From Paramacrobiotus metropolitanus (taxonomy: Eukaryota > Tardigrada > Eutardigrada > Parachela > Macrobiotidae), in the NCBI RefSeq assembly GCF_019649055.1, contig NW_026570392.1:1-64000 (forward strand): a stretch of DNA of 64,000 nucleotides, given 5' to 3'. The notes beneath the pieces were generated by a model, which saw only the letters and a program-made list of their open reading frames with translations, had not been told where the DNA came from and did no database searches. Within the stretch, counting starts at the first letter, position 1, and every line of letters begins with the position of its first letter. The translations under genes were made by a program, and so were the position numbers. Positions 54,374 through 64,000 of this stretch are shown in pieces.

Positions 54374-54990
54374 ATGCGTTTACTCAGCAAAACTACGGGG
54401 GTGAACAGCTGGAATGCGGTAGAAGTACTAGCCGCTGATGGCCAGCTCCAGCATGCACACGTCGTCAATGTCACGGATGATGGCTTCGTTCTGGATTTCG
54501 ACTGCCCCGGGCAACGTGCGCGCTTTATGGAGCATCGGAAATCTGGGAAGATTTATCGTTCTTTCATGTCAACAGGTGGACATTACGATAATAAAATAGA
54601 GGTCCTGGAACAGGCTTCGCGCGCGGATTCTAGCCAGCGTATCCAGGTGTTGGCGCGATATCGGCCGATCGACCGTGGACATGGTACCCGCCGAGTTCCT
54701 CTCTCCTGGCCTGGTCGGCAAAGCGTGCCTGTTCATGGAAGTGCATTGCGGGATTGGTATCGTTCAGGACTGGTTCCCCATGGAGGCGGTCCGCCTTGTG
54801 CCGTCCAAGGATGTTTTCAAGCAGCGCACCATGCACCCTTCTCATTTCGTGACTGAATCGTTCTAGTTAGCGCATTCGTATTCGGGCGAAGGAGCAATAT
54901 CGGCTCCGCTGTGGGAAATTTTGAAGACAAAGTTAGCAGCACCACGATGGAGGGTTCAACCGGTATGCCACACCGGAAACGCAGTGGTGT
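54374..54990 (+). pseudogene. Family unit 4: broken N-terminal domain exon
   Basis: ATG 54374 opens RLLSKTTGVNSWNAVEVL, GQLQHAHVVNVTDDGFVLDF and CPGQRARFMEHRK. Shifts near 54660 and 54685 break the PWTWYP turn of the second barrel. It continues as VPAEFLSPGLVGKACLFMEV to a stop at 54864, and a final piece reads GAISAPLWEILKTKLAAPRW. Homologous to unit 2 exon 1. Confidence 0.75.
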
Positions 54991-55348
54991 GCGTGAAATG
55001 GCGACATGATAATGGAATAAGCGTTAATGACGTGGTATGCTCTGATATCCTGGAAATAACATCAAGTCTAACTTTTAAAAGTATAGAATGTGCTGCTTTA
55101 ACTCTTAAACCAAACCAAATCACTGATAAAATTAATGAATCTAACGAAAACATTTTTTTCAAAATTTGATCTAATTTGAATAGCAGGATATAAGTCACTG
55201 AGTACGCAACAGCCGTTTAGTCGTGTTTTCTTTCATTCTTCGTTTCCTGTTTATTCGAGATTGATAAACGTGTTATTAGGTAATTTTATAAACCATGTTG
55301 TTGCATGTTCGAACAGCGTTTGAATTTTTTTCTTCCGTGCCACAATAG

Positions 55349-56652
55349 GAATTCCTTCTAAGAGGTGCTCAAAATGATATGAAAAAGCGCTTTAATGAAG
55401 GATGGACGTTTTCCGGGTCTGCTTGGATTCCACCGAAGGAAGCACGTGGTCCTGAAGATATTGAGCAGGAGCCGATCGATCCGGGTCTATCGTCGTTGCC
55501 GGTGGAATTATTAAGCGCATTATTCCAGTTGCAGGACAACGTTGACCTACAACGATGCCGTCGCGTATGCGCGCTGTGGAATTGCATCCTCGCCCAGGAT
55601 CAACACTCCCAAGAAATTCGAATGTCGTTTCTGGCAGAATCAACAACACCAAATGAGGACAAAACGCGCGGAGCTGTCATAGTGGCGAAAACTTTGTGGA
55701 AATACATTACCGTCAAGACGGAACGAATCATCATAAGGCACGCATTACAAAGATGGAGCAGCAGCGACTTGCTTGACTGTTTGAAATTTATCCGGAATAT
55801 CACGGAAGTACAGACGCCGAGACCGAAGATGGTGGTGATCTTTGACCGATGTGTCTGGATGATGTTTGAGTCCTTCACCAATGAAATATGCAAAATGAAC
55901 GATCACTGCGCTGCTGTTTCATCGGCGGTTGCCGGTGTGATTTGGAAGAACTGCAAGGTGTCTCCCAACGCGTACCACGTGTGGCCGACCTGGGAGCAAC
56001 TCATGTCGTATGGCATTCTGAATTTAAATTCAGCCGATCTGCGTTCTGATTTGTGCCGCATGCTGGAAGGCGGTATACCGGCACTTTGCACCAGTACTGC
56101 GAGCCTCACTGCGTGGATACAGGACACTGCCAGTCACGAGAACTCCAAGGACTGCTTCTGTATTAGCCAGGTCAGTTGTCACGGCGTCCTTTCGTACTGA
56201 AGGTTATTTGTTTAGTTTATTAGTACCTCTCAGCTGTTACGAGCTGTTATGGTTCTTCGGCTTCAGTCGCAATACTTAAAAGGCATTGACGTTACGTCAC
56301 AATGCAATGGAAATTTGTAAGTGTAGGTATAATTTGTACATACTAACAAGTGTAGACTTTTTGGATTATACATTATAACAGATGGCAAAATACGATACTT
56401 CTACAAGTAGTCAAAGAAGTGCTATCCCTGGAATAACGCAGCTCACTTACACAGATTTTGTGCAACATCCAAAATGGCGATGCACGCAAAGATATTCACT
56501 ACCGGCCACACAGTCGGACGGACGATGATTTGCGCTGTCTGGATGTTTCCAAGCTAACCAGATTGACCTTGAATGCATTGCTCCGTTTGATGATGGAAAG
56601 TCAGGCAAAGCGGCATACAGCCAATATGTACCTTACATCGAACAGCGAGTAG
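55349..56652 (+). CDS. F-box protein, family unit 4
   Basis: ATG 55379 (a CACAATAG acceptor at 55348 would add ten residues). Exon 1 ends 56170, exon 2 is 56455-56652, phase 0; 329 residues from 55379. The coding part of exon 1 is exactly 264 codons, the same as in unit 1. WTFSGSAWIPPKEARG is followed by the F-box (SLPVELLSALFQLQDNVDL, RCRRVCALWNCIL), then TERIIIRHALQRWSSSDLLD, KMVVIFDRCVWMM and RSDLCRMLEGGIPALC. Exon 2 reads IHYRPHSRTDDDLRCLDVSK and LTLNALLRLM. Predicted Skp1-binding substrate adaptor. Intact even though its N-terminal exon upstream is ruined, so it may be translated on its own. Confidence 0.75.
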
Positions 56653-57829
56653 CCTTTAGGATTTTTTCTTTACACCATATTTTGTGGCGCATTTCATCCA
56701 GAAAACGCATGTTGCGATTGCTTGTTACGCGATTGCTTTTCACGCATGTTCCCATTGCTACGCAGTACAACCAATTTTTGGTGCAACTAATAACTTATAA
56801 ATTATGTAATATGTACTAGGATTTCTGTATCCCTTGATGAGCCGTAATTGTAAAAGAGTATAAATTATACGCGAAAGTCATAATAAATAAAATGAGATAC
56901 AATTTTTTTGCGGCATACGTTTGCTGTGCAGTGCCCTAATGCAACTTCATTACGCGAGGGAAATAACAAAAAGGTAATGACAGTAAGTACTGAGGCGGAC
57001 TCAAAATGCTTTCTGTACAACTAAAATGCTTTGGTGGATCATGACACAAATTCAGAGAAATATAATTGTTTTCAGCAATTATCTGTCGAACACCTGAATT
57101 TATTTTTTAAGCATGCCACTTATATGTAGTTAGGCGGTAGGCTTAAAAAATAGCTGTATGCGCTAAGGTCTACACGGCGTGGCTAAACAAAAATTACAGA
57201 ATTGCGTATGACTATGCCCTTTCAGTACAGGACTTGCAGAGTACTGTAATTACTCTGCAGTCATTGCCTATCCCGGTAGGACCGGTACTCATATGGGTTT
57301 CCATACTTTTATCGTTTTTTATTTGCGAGAATAAAGAATTGCATTAGTAGGCTAGCATTTCAGGTGTTGATCACCGAACAAGGTACATCAAAGCCAGTGC
57401 GCAGTAAACGATTCCTCACTGCCGAAAGCAAATATTAAGTAATCATTATCTGCTTAGTTGCAATCCATTTGTGCTGTTGTACATAAATTTTGCTTTTGAT
57501 GTATACATATATGTATGAGATAGGTACGTATTCCATTCGCGATTTGTTTTTTGATTCGTATGATATACGAGTACAAAATTGATTTACAAAATTGATATAC
57601 GAGTTTTTTGATTCGTATGACGAAAGTACAAAAATGTATTAAATTCTCAAGCTTTTCTTAACTGGCAGCCACGGCGCACGCAAGGAATTCTTACTCGGAA
57701 TTTTTTTATTTCGAATATTGGCACATGTACAAAAGGCAGTGGTAAAGGATAATCTTATAAAGAGGAAATTTAAGCGAAGGTATCGCAAACAAACCGCAGT
57801 TGGAACAACACCAGCAATATTAACACACT
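56653..57829. other. Intergenic, AT-rich, no gene seen
   Basis: Short direct repeat at about 57540-57625 (TTTTTTGATTCGTATGA twice). AATAAA near 56885 could serve unit 4. Confidence 0.4.
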
Positions 57830-58930
57830 TTCACAGAAGATACTGCATAACGCAGTCTTCAGGCTTTACGTAACACGGCGGATTTCGTTTGCGACAACAG
57901 AAATTCAGACGGGAAGCGGGCCAGTGATCGCCAGACTCCAGTGCCAACAGTCCCACGACTTTCGGTTGCCCTGCCGGTCAAGACAAGATGCAATCTCATA
58001 AAATCAAACCACAAAAATATAAAATTTTCAGAATTAAACAAAAACATTTTCCAATAGCCTAAAAGCCCAATGGTTTTTACCTAAGGGTATAAAGTCTCCG
58101 TTAATGGAGTTTGGCTACTGTAGTTGCGATAATGATAAGAGAAATAAATAACGAACTGCATAGAGAAATAAATAGCGAACTGCATTTATTTTTTACCATC
58201 CAACAAATCTTTTTCTAATCATCCAAGAAGCGAAAAATAGCGCAACCTATCTTTTTGATTAGATAATTCGTACGAAACACACGTACTTTTAAGTACAGAA
58301 ACAAACATGGTTGTACATAAAATATGATTTTTTTATATGACATGGTTGCAAATCTGAATTTTTGGTCGTGATAATGTAACAACGTACAGGGAATCAATGG
58401 TGTCAATTACGTTTCACGATTTTATTGTTTTAAAGCACATTTATCTTTTTCTAGCACAAACCTGCAGGATTTGGGCTTTGCAGTGGCACAGCCCTTGCCT
58501 CTGCAATGATAAGCGAAACAACCAGCATACGGCATAAAATCTCCATCACAGATGCTACACCGGTAAAACAAACACTCGGATAACTTGGCAGTATATGAAA
58601 ATTAAATGACCGTATCTTTCAGTTCAGCCACCAACACATTCTGATAGAAAAATGTGTAAACAAATGACATTACAACAATAAACACCATATGTACCGCTTT
58701 GTTTGGATGCTTATGCACCTCAGTCGCTAACACATGCATACCGGCATACTTATAAGTATAACATGTTGTTTCTGTATTTTTCATAGGCTACCAACGGCCA
58801 GCCAAAGTTGCAAACCGGAAATGCCAGTAAAAACTGCGCTGTATGCATAATGCAAGCAGTGTTTTGTAATGAAGTGAAGTGCTTTAGAGAACGGTTACCA
58901 AATTTCCGGGGCAAGCACTTTCTTCTTTAA
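57830..58930 (+). repeat. Interspersed repeat family R, copy C
   Basis: 57860-57985 (AACACGGCGGATTTCG, GCCAGACTCCAGTGCCAAC, CACGACTTTCGGTTGCCCTGC) matches copy B and the fragment at 36290-36360. 58690-58930 (CAAACCGGAAATGCC, AAGTGCTTTAGAGAACGGTTA) matches the far end of copy B. The interior is not alike between copies. Confidence 0.55.
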
Positions 58931-59370
58931 CAAGTATGTACGTAGTAACATCACAGCTACTGTTGTACAGGTAACATACGTAGACGCTCGCGCGAGCCGC
59001 ATATCTGTATTCTTCTTCTTTTAATATGTACATGCAGTTTTACAGACGAAAATACAAATTAAATACCATTGTCGGCGCATCGCGGATGCTAAAATTTAAT
59101 TTTGAGCAATATATGTGTGCATTCTACACTTACACAAAATCCTTTTTGCTATATAGGTAAATATTGCCATCTGCATAAAATTTAATATAGTATGTACCAT
59201 ACAATTATGTTCGTAGCGGTTAGTGTGGTACTAAGGTTACTACGATATGTGCTATTTATTTCTGGTTCAGTGTTAATTTCTGACTGATTTCTCTGTGCCT
59301 AGTTTTTAGCAGCAACAGCAGCAGTTCGTATTTATACAAGTACGTATCTTTATTGGTTTTTTGTTATATA

Positions 59371-59559
59371 GGGGGCAAAACCATCTTCCACCGGATACCC
59401 TGTACTGCTGCCGTCACCCAACTGGGCTTTGACGTTGTGGCTGAACATGGCGCTTACGTACCGCGCCAGATTTAACCATATGTACTGCCGTAACGTCACA
59501 CTCCAGGTGGGTGACGGCAGCAGCACAGGGGAACGGTGGAAGACGCCTAGTTTTGCTCC
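59371..59559. mobile_element. Foldback MITE, 189 bp, with 6-bp target duplication
   Basis: Left arm from 59371 (GGGGGCAAAACCATCTTCC, then CTGCTGCCGTCACCCA) and right arm to 59559 (TGGGTGACGGCAGCAG, then GGTGGAAGACG, TTTTGCTCC) are inverted repeats over about 75 bases each with few mismatches, so the whole element can fold on itself. TTATAT flanks both sides (59364-59369 and 59560-59565). No coding capacity. Superfamily not assigned. Confidence 0.8.
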
Positions 59560-59565
59560 TTATAT

Positions 59566-59830
59566 TTAAAAGTCTTTAATTTCTGCCGCGTAATAATTTT
59601 CGAAACCTGTGAATAAAGCTAGAACAGAATAACAACGCCAAGTGTTACTGTACATGCTCAAGCACAAACAAGTTTTATAGTGGAGTTCATTGTTTTCTAA
59701 TTAAATTTAAAGCCTTTTAATTTTTCTCGCGTAATCCTTGAAATCTTTGAATAAAACTAAAATTCAACCTTGTATCACATGCTCAAGTAAAAACAGGTGT
59801 GAGAGTGTGCTGCAGTTCACTCATTCAAAT
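59566..59830 (+). repeat. Tandem duplication of about 130-145 bp
   Basis: AAAGTCTTTAATTTCTGCCGCG...ATGCTCAAGCACAAACAAG (59569-59710) recurs as AAAGCCTTTTAATTTTTCTCGCG...ATGCTCAAGTAAAAACAGG (59711-59830) with moderate divergence. Confidence 0.7.
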
Positions 59831-59879
59831 TTTTTCGAGTATAAGAGGTCAACGATAAGTTGCTTGTAATGACGGTTTC

Positions 59880-60510
59880 ATGTAAAAAGGTCACGTCCTT
59901 TCGATATCCTCGGGCAGCGCGTCCCGGGAACAATGGGTATAGAGAAGTGCCTAATCGGCATTAACAGCACTTAGCAGCCCGCGCAGCGCATTCAACGCGC
60001 TCATTGACCATCGCCAATACTCCTCTCCTCGATGCATTGTACGGCGAGCGATACAAACATAATATCCGCGCCCGAGCGCTTTTGACTCCGCGGCCGGATA
60101 ATGGCCGGTAATCGGTAATCCCCACTTGTGTGTGCCGGCGTTTGTTGTCCCGCTGCGATCAATGGCGGATCAGTGGCATTAGGCTGTCACTTGTCAGACA
60201 CAGAGAAGACACAACACTCTCTTGTCTCTTTCGCTGGCGTTCTGCCCTTTTGTGTCCGCACCGGGCTGCAGCCGCAACGGAACAATACGCCGACGACGGC
60301 ACTATACGGCGCTGACATGGGGGAAAATTTCCGGTGAGAGTGGCCGTTGGTTGGGTAGTGATGATGGTGCTGTGTGCGTGAGAAGTATCCTTCACAATAC
60401 TAACATGTCAGAAATCAAAATTTGCAGTATTGTCCACCGGGGTTTTGTCCAAGGAGAAGAGTGCGGGATGATCATCGCACGGTGTCGCTGGTGAGAAGGT
60501 GTGTTGTTCA
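59880..60510. other. GC-rich island, no gene identified
   Basis: Markedly GC-richer than its surroundings. Two overlapping plus-strand frames (60128-60337, 60222-60494) are short, without recognisable motif or clear splice partners. Could be a promoter or 5' exon region. Confidence 0.35.
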
Positions 60511-63500
60511 ATTTTCCCAGTCAAAAGGGGGTCTTTTGTTTGACTAGTTCAACAAACGAGGATGTCACTGCAAGTGTGCTGTATTTATTGACAAATCAAC
60601 CTAATCGAAATATTTTCTGCCCATCGAAGCGTAACCGCATTAAATTAAAATTATATAATGTTAGTTTTTTCGTTTAATTCCGTGAGTTTTACTTCTGAGC
60701 ATCCTCAGTAATTTTCCATGTTCGTAAAAATTTCTTAATTTTACGCCTATCTGTATATATTTATTTTAACGCTTCGTGAACACAATATTTGTTATATCAT
60801 ATTGTGAACTGTGAACGCAGCTTTTGTTAGTAATCTATTTTTGGTAAAACCTGCAAAAGGAACAGAAATTTGTCGAAAACAAACAAATATTGCTTAAACG
60901 TCTTTTTTCAGTACATATTGAAATCAAAATGTATAAAATAATATACAATCGAGTGCTTATTCAATCCATATTTCAGAATCCAGATGCACTTTGATTTTTA
61001 TTTAAATTTTTTTATTAGCGTCTCGATACATTAAAGGCATATTAACTACAACATTAATATTTTCCGGTGCATTTTATATTCATATGTACCAATCTATTTT
61101 ATATTTACATTACTTTCTTATTTTGTATGTATAATAATTTAAATTTTTGTATACCTCGTATTCGAATGTTTTTTTATATTTGTATATTCTATATCTGAAT
61201 TTATATTTGGATATGTAATATAATATTTGATTTCGTAATGAGTCCAATAACATACTGTATGTATAACCTGATGACCTTATCGTCTGTCTTGGCTCGGCAC
61301 TGTCAGCCGGTGTCCATACAATTTTGTAACACAATCAAGCGATCGTCTGAGGCCACAGAACGAGCGCCTAATGAACTGGCGGTGATCAGATAATGGGAAT
61401 CCGTTAATCAAAATCCGATAATTAGTGGTGTTAGAGCGTTCATAACGCGGTCATGCTGTGCCGCGGCGTTGGAGCATTATGAATGCGGGATAATTGTTGT
61501 GATGGAATTCCTTCCACTTGACTGCGGCCTTTCACGGCCGCGGCTAATCCTGACAATCATCTTTAATCTTCTCATTGCACCCACCGACGACAACAATGCC
61601 GCGTAAATGGTTTACCTTAATTCCAACCTGCTCACTGACAGTACTGACCACTGATCCGACGATCACCTTACAGATACAGTCGGCTTCTGTTCTTGCTGTG
61701 TATTTAGACAATAAGCGAATTATAAAGATAGCATCCTTCACGTACCTATCTCCGGCTCGTGAAATAAAAATTACGCTATTAAAAAAACCGCATTTTTATT
61801 TTCACAAATAAAAAATATCTAAAAAGAAATACAGCGCTGTTCGCTTGAAAAATATCAAAAACACGTAAAACGATATACAAACAAGTTATTTACTGTATTA
61901 ACAAGCATTATGAGAGTGTTTTGCTTTAATAATTGTGTATTTTAATCCAGTGAATTTTATTCAGGAAAACAATTATGGTTGTTATTATTATGCATAAAAA
62001 TTTATTAATAATATAATAAAACTAACATTTTAACTGTTATAGAAATAACGTAACAGTTTGAGAAGGTGCATTTTTTGGTGAGTGTTTTTTATTTTTTTTT
62101 AAGTTCAAAATATTTGTATGCATTATTTTCGACACATTTCGGTTAGAATCTTTCCAGTTTACTTTTGCATGTTGGATCTTACTCAAGCACCACAAAAATA
62201 TTCCAGGAAAAAATAAAATTATAATTGCTAGATAGCCATAATTGATTTGTGTACAATTCGCCGCCATACAGGCCGTGCAATTTATCCCCAAATGGTAAAT
62301 ATAATTCCCGCTGGGCGTTGCCGTTGCCGTGTCTGGCTGACATTGGATTCATTAAACACGGGGGCATCCATTACACTGGGGGCATTCCATTGCCGGTCCT
62401 AACTGGTGTAATTTTGTCAGTTTAAACGCAGCTCACCGGTGGGTCCATGCGCCTGTACTAGGCAGTAGGCACATTTTACGCCGCAATCACCGCGCCGACA
62501 CCGCGTCCATTTCCAGTTTGGCACACACTGCGGCTTATCGGCCGGCATCCATCGCACAGATGGACAGTGTCGCCTGCGGCCGGCTGCAACGTCCGCGATG
62601 CCATGATATCCGCCTGAAATTGCCTGCATCTCTCGCGTTTGCCGCTGCCAGTACGTTACGATGCTTATCGTTGCGCCATCATCATTATCCGCTGACCTTT
62701 CCCGTCGCCTTATCCAGCCTGTAATTTTATTTTTTTTTTGCTTAAAATTGTATACAAATTGCAAATCTTTTAGAGTACGTTCTATAAATAAATAACGGAT
62801 TAAAAACCGTATTATGAACACGTGAATAGCAAACATAAATATTCAAAAATAAATAAAAAAACATATAAAATATAATTTTAAAAAACTTTACAAATATAAA
62901 AATTTAAAAAAATAAATAAATGACAAGAAATAATAATTATTAATAAAAAAATTGGATTGTACGAATATTACTTAGTTGTTTTTCAATAAATGATTTCTTC
63001 GTTGCCGCGGTGCCGAGTTATATTTTAATTTTCTAAACATATACATCTTCTTTCTGGAAGAAGTCTTCAAAAGATAATAATCTATCGGTAATTGTATTAT
63101 TCCGATAAAGGAGAAAACTCACGAAGCAGAAGCAAATCGTACAAGCGACTGAACAATGTTAGACAAAGCCCGGGGAATTCTTTAAAGCGTGGCCGCATTA
63201 AAATGCATTCGGTTATTTGTATGCATCGCAGACCCGCTCACCGAGCACCAACAATATCCTCCTCCCCTCCTATCTTTTCTCTCCGCAGTCAAACAGGAAA
63301 ACGAAGAAACACGACTGTCAGTCAGGCGACGATCATGTACAGTATACACGCATGTATATCAGGGTTAGTGCCTTACATGCTCATCAATATTCATCGACTT
63401 ATTAAATACAGCCTGTGAGCTGGAAGATTAATACAATCATCCCCGCTGCATTCAGCGTTGCGCCTGTCTGCACCGGGATAATGTACAAAAGGGGATAGGC

Positions 63501-64000
63501 ACGGAATATATATACACGCTGACATGCATCCATAAGCAGAAAGACACTGGCAGGAAACAACAGTGTAGCAAAAAGCAGAGTATGGGCGCTGGATGACGTG
63601 TGAGTGAGCGGCTTGAATGGGGCACGGCCAGCACGAAGACGACACCAGCGATCCATCATCCGTCGCTCGGCCAGTGCTTCACATTCGGCGCTTGTGTATG
63701 ACTGTACGGCTGATGCTGAACGGAAGAGACTTCGCGTCAGCCGCTGCGCTGCATGCATGCGCTGTCATGTGCGTCTGCTTTTCTTCAGTCGGCTTTTTCT
63801 GTCTTCGTGTGTTGGAAGAAAAGTTTGGCATTGAATCAACTTGAGGCTTGTCATTTGGATAACGTTTTTTGTACAGAATCATGTTGCTGGATGAGTGCTG
63901 CGGCAGATAAAGCAGAGTATGAAAAGCGTTCCCACGAAATACATTCTTGGGAACCAGTTTTCTCCAATCCGTGAAGGCTTTGATTTCATCGTATACCTCT
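60511..64000. other. AT-rich region with GC-rich islands; no gene supported
   Basis: Islands at about 61290-61560 (with TAATTA and GATAATTAGTGG motifs) and 62400-62720, and a moderately GC-rich segment at 63200-63850, alternate with very AT-rich sequence such as 62720-62990. Open frames are short and shadow each other. This pattern resembles regulatory DNA around a developmental gene, but no exon is seen. Confidence 0.3.

Overview
The window is from a multicellular animal. It has short spliceosomal GT-AG introns, a seven-transmembrane chemoreceptor of the arthropod gustatory type, F-box genes with introns, a tRNA-derived SINE, hAT-like and foldback MITEs, a Polinton/Maverick and a long Ty3-type LTR retrotransposon. 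An ecdysozoan invertebrate (arthropod or tardigrade-like) fits best, but nothing I can read fixes the species.

1-13.2 kb: a Polinton (Maverick, adintovirus-like) element, cut by the left edge of the window. Its left half (integrase, minor capsid, small basic capsid-associated protein, major capsid, adenain-type protease, and a minus-strand unknown) is broken by stops and frameshifts. Its right half is open and spliced: an inhibitor-of-apoptosis gene (two BIR domains plus RING, 3 exons), a 6-exon gene of unknown function, a 176-residue unknown, and a 4-exon protein-primed type DNA polymerase B with exonuclease and palm motifs in place. I see no packaging ATPase.

13.2-25.1 kb: a small two-exon host gene (14636-14938), a GC-rich minisatellite, and a chemoreceptor cluster with one complete three-exon gene (21060-22668) and two 3' fragments (17018-17914 and about 20025-20485). 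Duplicated blocks in direct and inverted orientation separate them. One block (family R) supplies the last exon of a small secreted-protein gene (23910-24573).

25.1-37.8 kb and 52.2-56.7 kb: four units of one multigene family. A complete unit has an N-terminal exon (two repeats that look like small beta barrels), an F-box exon and a short C-terminal exon. Unit 2 (minus, 32576-35530) shows all three exons. Units 1 and 4 keep F-box plus C-terminal exons beside a broken N-terminal exon. Unit 3 is a fragment. Proteins of this plan would be substrate adaptors of SCF ubiquitin ligases.

37.8-52.2 kb: a 14.4-kb LTR retrotransposon on the minus strand lies between units 2 and 3. It has 306/307-bp LTRs; gag with a CCHC knuckle; aspartic protease; reverse transcriptase; RNase H; integrase; and, unusually, two large extra ORFs between integrase and the 3' LTR. 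It is decayed by stops and +/-1 frameshifts and is strikingly rich in ATCG/CGAT, including in non-coding parts.

56.7-64 kb: no gene I can support. It holds repeat copies, a foldback element with a 6-bp target duplication, a tandem duplication, and GC-rich islands in AT-rich DNA that may be regulatory sequence of a gene beyond the right edge.
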